Positions 1 through 8,672 of a stretch of 13,440 nucleotides of DNA are shown here, piece by piece; within the stretch, counting starts at the first letter, position 1; each line of letters begins with the position of its first letter. The notes under the pieces were generated by a model. That model saw only the letters and a program-made list of their open reading frames with translations. It was not told the origin of the DNA and did no database searches. The position numbers were made by a program, and so were the translations under genes. The stretch is from Bacillota bacterium. GTDB taxonomy: Bacteria > Bacillota > Clostridia > Acetivibrionales > DTU013. Location of the stretch: assembly GCA_023411645.1 (NCBI GenBank), contig JAEYON010000038.1, forward strand, positions 1 to 13,440. The letters are read 5' to 3'.

Positions 1-985
1 CTGTGATCTTTCTTAGAAGGTGTGTACTACCTGCACTGATATAATCGATTTTTGCGAGATAAATTGGAGTCTCGCCGCCGGACATATGCTTATCCAGACT
101 GCTAAGTTGTATATCTACCATCTGCTCATAGCTTGAGGGACTTGCGCACAGGTATATTTCCTGTCTGAGGGGCAGCTCAACCTGATCGGTTATATCACCC
201 ATGCCGAGGCTGAGAGTTGCATTCCCCTTTCCGAAGGGAACCTGCATGTCTGATATTGCAGCGGTCATCAAAGGATATTGGAGGACATTGATGTCGCTGA
301 CTGAGTTTTTATCCTCATTATATTCAAGCTTGATGGTATCACTGTCACCGCTTTTGATATATTCTGACCTGAATGAATATGTAAATGATACCGTCGGTAA
401 GCCTGCTCCCTTTACAACAACAAATTTTGCATGGAACTCCTGATTTGCCATGGCAACGGCAGGCAATACCAGATAGATGTGCAGCCCTCTGGCTGAATAA
501 AGCGTCTGGACATTGTTTTTTCCAGACTCCCCAAAGAGAGTATCGATATCCGGCTCAGAAGTATCAAGGTAAATCCTGAAGCCTTCTTCTATTTTATTAT
601 ACTGCTGACTTTCGCTATCAGCAGCGCCAATACTGTTTACCGGCTCCCTCATATGTTCATCATACTCGAGGCAAAGGAAGGCCTGTTCATGCCCTTTAAG
701 ATTCTCAAAGCCATCGATCATCTGAAGCTTCCTGATGATAGGTGAAGTTATTGTTATCTCCCTACCCAAATAATCAAGTGCAAGGCCTGTTTCTATTGAC
801 AGGGAGGTATCATCATTGCGGTAAACACCCAGTCCGCAAACAACTCCCGCCCCCAGCACACAGCGGTTAAGCAGACGCCTCTTATCATTAAAATACTTCT
901 GCTCCGTCTCAAAGTCTCTTGCCGTCAGCATTTTGCCATGATAATACCGGTTACGCTCCAATGGAAAAAGGTTCTTATTCTTCAT
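1..985 (-). CDS. Uncharacterised tail/baseplate-cluster protein, N-terminal 328 residues (runs off left edge)
   Basis: I translated this open frame by hand from ATG at 983-985; it stays open for 328 codons to base 1, so the C-terminus lies outside the window. A strong AGGAGG site ends 8 bases before the ATG. The N-terminus has a run of aromatic and charged residues, RYYHGKMLTARDFETEQKYF (residues 13-32), then KRRLLNR and GAGVVCGLGV, and about 20 residues on GLALDYLGREI; later it has a predicted beta-rich stretch including IYLAKID. From memory, this N-terminal pattern recurs in unnamed proteins encoded next to tail protein I-like genes in eCIS-type clusters; I know of no experimentally assigned function. 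The start overlaps the end of the upstream gene by 11 bases (ATGAAGAATAA), suggesting translational coupling and a stoichiometric structural role. It might be a baseplate-periphery or fibre-attachment protein, but that is only inference from position. No signal peptide or membrane segment is seen. Confidence 0.88.
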   Translation of the reverse strand, partial: MKNKNLFPLERNRYYHGKMLTARDFETEQKYFNDKRRLLNRCVLGAGVVCGLGVYRNDDTSLSIETGLALDYLGREITITSPIIRKLQMIDGFENLKGHEQAFLCLEYDEHMREPVNSIGAADSESQQYNKIEEGFRIYLDTSEPDIDTLFGESGKNNVQTLYSARGLHIYLVLPAVAMANQEFHAKFVVVKGAGLPTVSFTYSFRSEYIKSGDSDTIKLEYNEDKNSVSDINVLQYPLMTAAISDMQVPFGKGNATLSLGMGDITDQVELPLRQEIYLCASPSSYEQMVDIQLSSLDKHMSGGETPIYLAKIDYISAGSTHLLRKIT

Positions 986-2138
986 TATTGTCTCCTCCTA
1001 TTAAGGTATCGTAAGATATTGACTTATTCTCATCCACACTTCCATAGTCATACTCACTAACCATGGAATTTACCCCCAGATACGTATGCCTGCCGAGGAT
1101 GGTACTCTGCTTCAGACGGATTATTTCCGCTTCGGTATGCGCCGGAATATTGCTTCTAATCTTTCTGAGAAAGCTATTGACATTCCTCACTTTATTAAAA
1201 GCATCCTCAGGAAGTAAAATAAAAAATTTATAGGGATTTGTTCCAAACAGCTCTTTAAATATCTCCCGGTCCCTGCCCTCATACAGCATCTGTTTATAAT
1301 TAAAATACTCAATGATTTTGGGGCGCACCCCAAGCTCACGCTCAATAAAGCTTTCAAGACCCGGTTTCGTTCCAATGGCAGAATACTCAGGCATGATGGT
1401 CGAAATACGCTCCCTTAGCTCATCATCCCCCAGCCCAAGCGCATCCTGAATACAAACCCATTTTGCCAGATACCGGAGCATCTCCCCTCGGGCAGTAGTA
1501 TAGTCGAGCTCTTCACTGATCCTGTTTACGCTTTCTTCTATATCAAAGAAAATACTGTCGAATATTTCCATAAATCTCTGGAAGAAATCATGCTCTTTAT
1601 TTCCGTCCCGATATATCTCAGGAAGGTACTGAATAATCTTTTCATCTGCCATCAGCAGCTTGATCTTTCGCAGGCAGAAGTCTTCGGGCTGCGGCACCAG
1701 AAACTCCAGCTTCAGCCACAGGTAACGGCCTCTTACTCTTAATAGCCCGTCAGTTGATCCTGTAAAGACAGGTCTGAAAATGCCTGAAACCTCAGACAGT
1801 CGTTCAGACGGCACTTTTTGAGTATCGCGAATAGCATCATCAAGATTTACCAGTCTGTCTGCCAGCAAAACCTCCATTGTGTCCGAAGCAAAGCAAGAAA
1901 TCTTTATTACTGAATTATTCGGGATATCTGCATCTATCCGTAAGCTGTCCCACTGGAAATCCTGTTCTGTACTGTCAATAGATCCGGTGATGATGACTCC
2001 GGCTGCCAGCATGCCATATTCGGTCTCCTGCCTGTCTGAAAACACAAGCTGGTTATCCATCGGGCGGAAGTTTACCAGCAGGCTGCGCTTCCATTCCCTG
2101 GTGCGATTAAGCGTTATATACATTCTGTCCTTTCCCAT
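975..2138 (-). CDS. Phage tail protein I-like baseplate wedge protein (TIGR02242/Tail_P2_I type)
   Basis: This 387-residue protein carries, at about residues 167-280, the pattern of the phage tail protein I domain: YLPEIYRDG, then FFQRFMEIFDSIFFDIEESV, an aromatic/hydrophobic YLAKWV segment, and the basic EYSAIGTKPGLESFIERELG block leading into a beta strand. In P2-type tails gpI works with gpJ in the baseplate wedge; here too it follows two J-like genes. The first 160 or so residues (beta-rich, containing WDSLRIDADIPNNSVIKI) form an extra domain that I do not recognise, and about 100 residues follow the core. ATG at 2138 has an AGGTGAG site 8 bases upstream; an in-frame ATG five codons later is a possible alternative. 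It begins 31 bases after the second J-like gene and overlaps the next gene by 11 bases. The domain call is good; the wedge role is inferred from family and order. Confidence 0.9.
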   Translation of the reverse strand: MGKDRMYITLNRTREWKRSLLVNFRPMDNQLVFSDRQETEYGMLAAGVIITGSIDSTEQDFQWDSLRIDADIPNNSVIKISCFASDTMEVLLADRLVNLDDAIRDTQKVPSERLSEVSGIFRPVFTGSTDGLLRVRGRYLWLKLEFLVPQPEDFCLRKIKLLMADEKIIQYLPEIYRDGNKEHDFFQRFMEIFDSIFFDIEESVNRISEELDYTTARGEMLRYLAKWVCIQDALGLGDDELRERISTIMPEYSAIGTKPGLESFIERELGVRPKIIEYFNYKQMLYEGRDREIFKELFGTNPYKFFILLPEDAFNKVRNVNSFLRKIRSNIPAHTEAEIIRLKQSTILGRHTYLGVNSMVSEYDYGSVDENKSISYDTLIGGDNNEE

Positions 2139-2169
2139 ATCTGATGCTCACCTCACACTTGGTATTGTG

Positions 2170-4344
2170 TTAAACCAGATTTCGAATCTGCAGGTCTCCT
2201 AAATATGGAAGTCCATGGGGCGGTATGATAATATTACCGTACTTATCCCTGTAACTTTCACTGTTCCTGACACCGAGGGTCACCTTTTTCACATGAGCAA
2301 CTCCCGGCACCTCTCCTATTTTCATCATTAAAATATTTTCACGTACCGGCTGTCCGAACTCAGGCTTTTTCTTTCGCGTTCCTTTCTGGAGCTCATTGAA
2401 ATGAGCTTCAATTGCCGCTCTGATTAATCTGTTGATATTATCTTCGTTGTTATCGTCCAGGATCACTTCGGTATAAACGGATATTTTTATATAGACCGGC
2501 TCTATGACCCGTACATTGGTAGTAATTAACCGGTAATCCTCCAGGTGGTTGCGAACAGCATCCATAAATCTCTGATCCGGCTTTGAAAACGGTTCTTCAC
2601 TGTAGGGAAGCACAACAACCGAAACAGTGGCTGCCGTTTGATTTCCTCCTGCAGTCCTGCTGTCAGGCGCATAAAAGGGAAGGGCATGCGCACCCATGAC
2701 CCTGAGTCCTGGCGTTGAAGCTGCCAGCATCTCATAATCCTGAGCTGTCACAGCTCTTTTACACTGTTTCATTGTGGCTCTGAACCTATCAAGGGCATCC
2801 CTGACATCCTCCGCATCGCTTCCGCCGGTGGCTGAATTTAGCTTGATGGGCTTAACACATAGATTCTTATACTCCAGAGCCTCAAATTCCTGCTGCGCGG
2901 CATTTCCTCCGCTGCCCATGGTTGTGACGCAACCCGCGATCATAATATTGTTTTCGCCCGGCAGCGGCACCGCTCCATGCTCATTATCCCCGAACACAAG
3001 CTCTCCTGCGGCCTTGTCATATGAAAAGCATCGGTCATAAGGTCCGCTGCGCGAAAGCCTGGGGCTGAACTTCCAATCCAACCAGCGTTCAGGACCCTCC
3101 TGTGTTTCTTCATAAACCATCACGTACAGCTGCTGTGTTAGTATCGTATCCTTGTATTGAAAGGGGAACCTCTGGCATGGCAAGCCATTTGAACCTTTCA
3201 AGACCATTAAACCACCAAATTCAGGCTCATAACACAGAATTCTGATATTTTCATCTCCGTCCAGAGCCAGATCCTTCGGAAGATTCGTCAGAATAAACTT
3301 TTCTACTTCTCCTGTTTCAGCACTGACCTTTTTGGACGTAAAATCATTATGAATCCGCCACCCATAGTAATCGCGTACAAACACAATATGATCGCCTTCC
3401 AAAGCTAACCGGCTTCGAAGCTCTACAGCCGTTTTCTTTGTTTGCTTTGCCAATGTACGAGAAATTATCTCACAGTGAGTTTCAACCTGCCTTAGAACAA
3501 TTGTGTCTGTATAAATATTTGCAAGCCGCGGGTTCTCTTCACAGCCTTTTTTGATAAGTCGGGCACGAAGCCAATAGCATTGCGGCAGACCGTCGTGTGG
3601 ACTGGAACAATATGCTGCGCCGGTAATCCGCAAAATAACCTCTCCTGACTGGGAAAAGCCAAATGTCTTGTCATTTACCGTCTCAACGGGTATAAATTCC
3701 ATGCCATTCACGCCTAATACCCCATACTCCCAGATAATCTCTTCGGGTATATATGAACTATCTTTAAAAGGGTTCCTTGGAACGGGATAGCTGTCGTCAA
3801 GCTGTAGATACATCCCAATCTCCATATCGGTCTCCAGCCTGTCCACGCCAATATAAAGGGCACTCTCTCCCTCCGCCTGCTTCTGTCCAAAAACATGGCA
3901 GTAGATTCCCGGCTCCATTATCATATCCCTGACATCCATAAATGCCGATCCGTCGCAAGCATAAATGCTTTCTATGTGAAAGCGATTAAGGTGCACACAT
4001 TCCGGACATTCAAATACAATACCTCCCGTAGTCACAAAACGCAGTCCTCGAGGCAGGATCACCTCAGAAGATAAATCAGGAAATGCAACCCGTACATTCG
4101 ATGCGACAGGCTCACGCGCAGTGATGCCAAGCAAGCCCAAAATACTCTCCAGACTCTTATCTGTAATTCTGTTTAAATGGTACTGCTGCATCTCTTTCAG
4201 CCAAGCAAAGAGCTCAAGCAATGTGATCCCCGGATCGTGTTCGTTTAAATCCGTCCACTCGGGACAGATCACCGGAATGCGGCGTCGTGCCATCTCCATA
4301 ATATCCTGAAAGGTTTGATCATCATAGTTCGGTAGGGTAATCAC
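2170..4344 (-). CDS. Second baseplate J-like assembly protein (Afp12-like, TIGR02243 type)
   Basis: This 724-residue protein begins with the typical eCIS baseplate signature: LPNYDDQTF, then CPEWTDLNEHDPGITLLELF and WLKEMQQYHLNRI within the first 65 residues. A J-like core follows later, with FGDNEHGAVPLPGEN near residue 450 and the RAVTAQDYEMLA block near residue 528, both hallmarks of the Baseplate_J family. It should polymerise with the larger J-like protein as the wedge ring that clamps the hub and triggers sheath contraction. The start codon is GTG (4342-4344), with a modest GGTGAT site 8 bases upstream; the next in-frame ATG, at residue 15, would cut into the conserved N-terminal motif, so the GTG is preferred. 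It lies 53 bases after the larger J-like gene, the longest gap in the operon. The weaker start signal may lower its output relative to neighbours; that is inference. Confidence 0.93.
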   Translation of the reverse strand: MITLPNYDDQTFQDIMEMARRRIPVICPEWTDLNEHDPGITLLELFAWLKEMQQYHLNRITDKSLESILGLLGITAREPVASNVRVAFPDLSSEVILPRGLRFVTTGGIVFECPECVHLNRFHIESIYACDGSAFMDVRDMIMEPGIYCHVFGQKQAEGESALYIGVDRLETDMEIGMYLQLDDSYPVPRNPFKDSSYIPEEIIWEYGVLGVNGMEFIPVETVNDKTFGFSQSGEVILRITGAAYCSSPHDGLPQCYWLRARLIKKGCEENPRLANIYTDTIVLRQVETHCEIISRTLAKQTKKTAVELRSRLALEGDHIVFVRDYYGWRIHNDFTSKKVSAETGEVEKFILTNLPKDLALDGDENIRILCYEPEFGGLMVLKGSNGLPCQRFPFQYKDTILTQQLYVMVYEETQEGPERWLDWKFSPRLSRSGPYDRCFSYDKAAGELVFGDNEHGAVPLPGENNIMIAGCVTTMGSGGNAAQQEFEALEYKNLCVKPIKLNSATGGSDAEDVRDALDRFRATMKQCKRAVTAQDYEMLAASTPGLRVMGAHALPFYAPDSRTAGGNQTAATVSVVVLPYSEEPFSKPDQRFMDAVRNHLEDYRLITTNVRVIEPVYIKISVYTEVILDDNNEDNINRLIRAAIEAHFNELQKGTRKKKPEFGQPVRENILMMKIGEVPGVAHVKKVTLGVRNSESYRDKYGNIIIPPHGLPYLGDLQIRNLV

Positions 4345-4397
4345 TTCGTCTCATCACCACATTTCAAATTTATATTACCTTGTTTCAAAATGAAATT

Positions 4398-7300
4398 TTA
4401 TAATATCTTCACGGTATGTTCACCGTTTGCAACCACTGCATACTTCAATCTGGAACGCACATCAAGAGGAACAATCTTCAGTACGTTGCCGTCATAATAT
4501 CGGCCTTCAAGAATAACCTCCTGGATACCGGATATATTTTTTATTCTTTTGAGCAGGCTATAAAAATCCTGTATTGTCGGAAACTCTTCTATTTTCAGCC
4601 GTTGATCGCCGTCAATGCCCGGATCCAGATATTTGGATACAGCACCCAGTATTTGCATTTCTGTCTCTGCGGCAAATTCATAATCATCTACCGTAATAGA
4701 TATGGTGGCACTGACCTTCATCACAATTGCCGGGACGACGGCAAACCTTCCGCCTTCCAAAAGCTCGCAGCTTATATGGTTAGAAAGATACTGTTCGATT
4801 TTCTTACACAGCCTTAAACTGTAGCTCCGGTTCTCAATATCAAATGGCATTAGCACCAGAGTAACGTAGCCCCAGGCTTGCTGACCAAGCCTGTTATAAT
4901 TAGGAACGCATTTTACATCACGTATTTCTGAGAACTGTTCCAATACAATGCTCTCGAAATCCGATGCCGTAACTGCCCGTCCGCGATGGCGAAGCCTCTG
5001 AGGCCCTACTCTCTCCAGCGTCTTAATATCATGCTGATCACTTCCGCCACACGTCATTTCCAGATTAGTTACCCTGTCTACATAGGGAAGGCTGACAATT
5101 AGACCTTCAATACTGCCTTGCGCCAGGTTTCCCCTTTCCCCGCCGCCAAAGCTGTAGTTCACCATAATAGTGGCGTTATCCCCTGCTGAAGGCGCTTTCC
5201 CATGCTTCCCGTCGCCAAAGGCTATCTTTCCTTCATAGCTGTCCAGCTTGTATTTTCTGCTGCCACTGTCCGAATTCATGAAAGAATCGCAGCGTTCCCA
5301 TTTAACCCAGAATTCACTGATCTGGCCTGAGTTGTTATATTGAATATCAATACTATGCGGCTTATTCTCAGATAAAAATGTCATCTCAGCTTTAGAAATG
5401 TCGCTCAGCTCATTGACCCATACTTGACAATCAAGCACCGGTCGGTTTGCAAGTATAATTTGCTTATTTGATTCAAACAAATCCGTGTAGAACATTTCCT
5501 TCAGGATGGTCTGTTTTTGAATGATTTCTACAACATTTGGGATTATTTTCCGTACAACAGGATAAGAGACCTCCGTCTGCGCAAATTTGAGATTCTTATC
5601 CACTATTCGGATCCAGTAAGCCTCTTGTCCAAAAATGGTGCTCTTTATAAAATCCTGCGGCGCATAGATGGATATAATCCCATCCTCCTCAAGGCTTTCC
5701 GTTCTATCAATTACCTTCAGCTCGTTCCATACTCCTTCGGCCTTCACATCTGCGCCAAGATATTCAAAGCTCAACAGCCGGCCGGCCTTACTCTGACCCT
5801 CTGTCCTGATATAGAGATTCACAGGATACCCTGCCGGCGGCAGATCGAATGCCAGATAAACAGAATGTACGTTTTCCTTCAGTGGCTGATACAGCATGAT
5901 AGGAGCACCTGAGTCTTTCACACCATGAAACGCCTCTTCACAGTTATTTTGAGTATAGACCGCTTCAGCGTTCTTTAGGGCTCCCATGTAGTCAAAGTCC
6001 AATGAAATAGCTTCAACATAAGGGAGGCAAATCTGAGCATACGTGGAGAAAGCATTTTCCACCTCTACGACTCTGGCTCTGATCCAGTATCCTTCTATAG
6101 AATTTTGAAGGCTTTTTTCAATATCCCCAGGACATTGAAAGGATATCTGTTTTTTAAAGGTTCCTTCCTGACCATCGAAAGGATTATGATCTCCTTCCAC
6201 CTTTAAATGGGTCCATCCGGTGCCATTCCAGTATTCCCACGATATTCTTGATACAAATATGCGATCGGGAACCAAAACAGGCAGCTCAGCCTTTTCAACT
6301 ATATACTTTCTGTTGAAATTATACTGCGGCTGACCCGAAATATCTCCGATCTGTCTTACTACCGTCTTTAAGCTGAATTCAATATTTACACGGGCATCAC
6401 ACTTGGAAAATACCTCATCTGAAGAAATGTAAAGGCAGTCATAGGCCATGGGCTGCTTTCCAAAGCAATAGCCTCCATCCTCTGGATCAATACTGTTATC
6501 GTTAGCATAGATATTATCCGGGCTGATATGAACGCCTTGCTTCTCCTTGTGAAGGTATGCGCTGCCAATTAATATCCTGTTCATAACTATCTCGTCGGGT
6601 CTTCCGATTGATGTCATTTCGCAGCTAATCCACAGCTTCTCTTCGCGGTTGTCCGGGTTGCCCTCAAGCCTATGTGGCATCAAGGCAATGTCATTATCCT
6701 TTATCAGGTGCAGTCTTCCGTCCTTTGTGAAGACCTTTTTAAATGGAATTTGTCTGCTTCCATCATAATAGAACCATTGTGCAAAGCTGGGATCCGCAAA
6801 CTGAGATATGTACTCCTCATTTAAATAGCCAAGCGAAGTATTCTCAAGTCTCAGTGTTATGTCTGCCGGATTTCGCAGCAATAAAGTATCACTGCTTGAA
6901 ATAGCAAAAAAGTGGCGCTGCATATTTCTGTCCTCTGATGGATCAAAAAACCTTGCAGGTGACTGCTCTAAATCCAGTTTCTCAATAATGTCTTTTTTGG
7001 GATTGACGCTATAGATACCAATGAGCTTTGCTGGGGTTGCATAAAACTCTCCCGCCGTTTCAAAGATAACCCTTGAATCATCGTTCCCGGCCTGTTCCTG
7101 TGTGAGGTCGCAATACATTTGCGTACCGTTCTTTACAACGACCCTTTTATCATTACCTTCCGACAGCTCGAATATGGCCATACCTGTGGCAGGAGTCATG
7201 GATCTGGCCGAAACCTCCAGTATATTTAAAAACTCAATGTAATGCTTATAGGGTACTCTGTTCAACCGTTCGGTGGTCTCAGAGAACATTTGGGAGAACA

Positions 7301-7436
7301 GCATAGCCAGCGCAGCACCGCCATCCATCACACCCGGCTCGTAATTCCATTCCGGCGTGTATATACGGGCTTTTTGCTCGATGGCCTTCATTATATCTTC
7401 CGGTCTTCTTGCATCCATTGCTGGAATATTGCTCAT
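4398..7436 (-). CDS. Large baseplate J-like wedge protein (Afp11-like)
   Basis: This 1012-residue protein is far larger than P2 gpJ (about 300 residues) but within the size range of Afp11/Pvc11-type wedge proteins. The N-terminus (about residues 12-73) has the recruiting region with YTPEWNYEPGVMDGGAALA and ERLNRVPYKHYIEFLNIL. A long central part is rich in predicted beta strands with repeated WIR/YWIRARV-type segments (residues about 390-640). The Baseplate_J core has FGDGKHGKAPSAGDNATIMV and YSFGGGERGN from about residue 738, then RLRHRGRAVTASDFESIV near residue 811. It would form the main inter-wedge ring around the hub. ATG at 7436 overlaps the stop of the gp25-like gene by four bases (ATGA), and a GGAGGG site lies 9 bases upstream inside that gene, so the two are probably translationally coupled. 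No frameshift or truncation is visible. Confidence 0.94.
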   Translation of the reverse strand: MSNIPAMDARRPEDIMKAIEQKARIYTPEWNYEPGVMDGGAALAMLFSQMFSETTERLNRVPYKHYIEFLNILEVSARSMTPATGMAIFELSEGNDKRVVVKNGTQMYCDLTQEQAGNDDSRVIFETAGEFYATPAKLIGIYSVNPKKDIIEKLDLEQSPARFFDPSEDRNMQRHFFAISSSDTLLLRNPADITLRLENTSLGYLNEEYISQFADPSFAQWFYYDGSRQIPFKKVFTKDGRLHLIKDNDIALMPHRLEGNPDNREEKLWISCEMTSIGRPDEIVMNRILIGSAYLHKEKQGVHISPDNIYANDNSIDPEDGGYCFGKQPMAYDCLYISSDEVFSKCDARVNIEFSLKTVVRQIGDISGQPQYNFNRKYIVEKAELPVLVPDRIFVSRISWEYWNGTGWTHLKVEGDHNPFDGQEGTFKKQISFQCPGDIEKSLQNSIEGYWIRARVVEVENAFSTYAQICLPYVEAISLDFDYMGALKNAEAVYTQNNCEEAFHGVKDSGAPIMLYQPLKENVHSVYLAFDLPPAGYPVNLYIRTEGQSKAGRLLSFEYLGADVKAEGVWNELKVIDRTESLEEDGIISIYAPQDFIKSTIFGQEAYWIRIVDKNLKFAQTEVSYPVVRKIIPNVVEIIQKQTILKEMFYTDLFESNKQIILANRPVLDCQVWVNELSDISKAEMTFLSENKPHSIDIQYNNSGQISEFWVKWERCDSFMNSDSGSRKYKLDSYEGKIAFGDGKHGKAPSAGDNATIMVNYSFGGGERGNLAQGSIEGLIVSLPYVDRVTNLEMTCGGSDQHDIKTLERVGPQRLRHRGRAVTASDFESIVLEQFSEIRDVKCVPNYNRLGQQAWGYVTLVLMPFDIENRSYSLRLCKKIEQYLSNHISCELLEGGRFAVVPAIVMKVSATISITVDDYEFAAETEMQILGAVSKYLDPGIDGDQRLKIEEFPTIQDFYSLLKRIKNISGIQEVILEGRYYDGNVLKIVPLDVRSRLKYAVVANGEHTVKIL

Positions 7437-7849
7437 GACCCTGCTCCCTCCAATATATAGAACGGATATACCATATTAAATAAGTTATTTGTCGTTCTTA
7501 CTGTGTACTGTATATTAACAATAACAACACTCATGTCCCCGTCATCATTGTTTATCTCCACATTAACATCCCTGATTCGTGGCTCAAACTCCTCCAAAGC
7601 ACTTAATATCTCTGACTCGAACGCTGATATGCTTTCGAGTCTGCTTACCGAAAATACAAAATTGTTGACAGTTGACCCAAACTCGGGAAGCATCACTCTC
7701 TCGCCGACACTGGTTTTTAATATTATTTCAATCGCTTCCTTAATGTCATCCTCATGCTCCACCATGGCAATTTTCCCTGTTTTGCTGTCTACAGATATCG
7801 GGAATTTAAAACCCCTGCCAAGAAAACTTTTGGAATTTGATTCCGCCAT
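7433..7849 (-). CDS. gp25-like baseplate wedge protein (GPW/gp25 family, Afp9-like)
   Basis: The 138-residue protein matches the gp25/GpW family in length and motif order. GRGFKFPISVD opens the domain, followed by an alternating helix EHEDDIKEAIEIILKTSVGE, the diagnostic GERVMLPEFGSTVNNFVF (about residues 49-66), and a C-terminal beta hairpin with VNVEINNDDGDMSVVIVNIQYTV. The family is named for lysozyme-like similarity in some annotations, but in contractile tails it is structural: it sits in the wedge next to the sheath-initiating ring. ATG at 7849 has an AGGGGGT site 6 bases upstream. It lies 31 bases after the spike gene and overlaps the large J-like gene by four bases. The order spike, gp25, J, J matches Afp8, 9, 11, 12, except that no PAAR (Afp10) gene lies between gp25 and J. 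Confidence 0.95.
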   Translation of the reverse strand: MAESNSKSFLGRGFKFPISVDSKTGKIAMVEHEDDIKEAIEIILKTSVGERVMLPEFGSTVNNFVFSVSRLESISAFESEILSALEEFEPRIRDVNVEINNDDGDMSVVIVNIQYTVRTTNNLFNMVYPFYILEGAGS

Positions 7850-7880
7850 ACCGTTACCCCCTGCGAATCAATATCATGGC

Positions 7881-8639
7881 CTAATTCAACTTCAGCATTG
7901 CACCCTTAACTACAGCCATACCCTTGCTTTCAACCGATATCTGGCCATCAGCGGCTATTGCCGCCTTAGCCTTGGCAGTCAGATTGATCTGAGCGCCCTC
8001 GATATCGACGGATTTTTTTCCTTCGATTTTCACGGCACCTGATACACCGTCAATGGTGATCTTTGCATTGTCCCCCACTTCAATTGTCAGCTTGTTCTTA
8101 CATTTTATTTTAACTTCGCCGCCTTCTCCATCCAATGTGATGCTATTGCCATCGTCTTTTATTTCAATAAGCTTCTTTTCATCATCCAGGACAACTTGTC
8201 TGCCCTTTGGAGTTTTAACGGTGATCTTTTCTTTCTCCTTCGTGTCCAGCAATTCAATAGTGCTTTTATTTGGGGTCTTGATCTGATACGTCTCGTTTTT
8301 ACCATCCTTCAGTTTTAGCGGCGGGGTAAGAATGCTCCCCCACAAGCTGCCAATAATAAACGGCCTTCTTACATCCCCATCCTCAAAAGCCAGCAGAACA
8401 GCATCACCAATATTGGGCATGAAATAGAAGCCGCATTCCTTGCCCCCGAATGGCGTCAACACATACGCCCAGTCCAGCTCGCTTGCTTCCTGATTTGCTG
8501 TAAAAAACTTACACTTAACCCTGCCCAGGTTCTCCGGATCGTTGATGTTGGTTACTGTAGCCAGAGTGATTCCTCTTCTGTCGCCATGTGACCGATCCTG
8601 CTCTTCAGTTATGTTATTGAACTGCTCAATGATTGACAT
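7881..8639 (-). CDS. Baseplate spike protein (gpV/gp5-like OB fold plus beta-helix tail)
   Basis: This 252-residue protein forms the membrane-puncturing spike. Residues about 21-101 are the gp5/Phage_base_V OB-fold domain: RRGITLATVTNINDPENLGRV at the start, the WAYVLTPFGG strand, the typical PNIGDAVLLAFEDGDVRRPF turn and IIGSLWG. Residues about 117-252 consist of short alternating strands (ITVKTPKGRQVVLDD, IEIKDDGNSITLDG, VKIKCKNKLTIEVGDNAKI) typical of the triple-stranded beta-helix needle of VgrG/gp5. There is no lysozyme insertion and no C-terminal effector extension. ATG at 8639 has a GGGGGAG site 8 bases upstream. The gp27-like hub part that is fused in T6SS VgrG is encoded by the preceding gene 33 bases upstream. 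The C-terminal tip ends in KGAMLKLN, and no PAAR cap protein is encoded nearby. Confidence 0.94.
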   Translation of the reverse strand: MSIIEQFNNITEEQDRSHGDRRGITLATVTNINDPENLGRVKCKFFTANQEASELDWAYVLTPFGGKECGFYFMPNIGDAVLLAFEDGDVRRPFIIGSLWGSILTPPLKLKDGKNETYQIKTPNKSTIELLDTKEKEKITVKTPKGRQVVLDDEKKLIEIKDDGNSITLDGEGGEVKIKCKNKLTIEVGDNAKITIDGVSGAVKIEGKKSVDIEGAQINLTAKAKAAIAADGQISVESKGMAVVKGAMLKLN

Positions 8640-8672
8640 ATTATGAGCTCCCCCGCATTTTTCACATTATTT

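Noticed and set aside
201..579. Two short plus-strand open frames near the left edge, which could be read as small genes.
   Set aside because: The minus strand has an uninterrupted 328-codon frame across the whole region with a strong ribosome binding site and family-like motifs, so these are shadows.
4376..4400. Small A/T-rich inverted repeat (tttcaaaatgaaa) just after the large J-like gene, a possible terminator.
   Set aside because: The stem is only five A/T-rich pairs and no U-tract follows on the coding strand. The next gene follows 53 bases on in the same operon, so termination here is unlikely.
4416..4817. A 133-codon plus-strand open frame at the end of the large J-like gene.
   Set aside because: It is antisense to the conserved C-terminal part of the J-like protein, has no recognisable domain and no convincing start signal.
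7503..8042. A 179-codon open frame on the plus strand.
   Set aside because: It lies antisense across the gp25-like and spike genes, both of which have clear family motifs and good ribosome binding sites. Its translation is low-complexity Ser/Leu/Thr-rich, as expected for a shadow frame.
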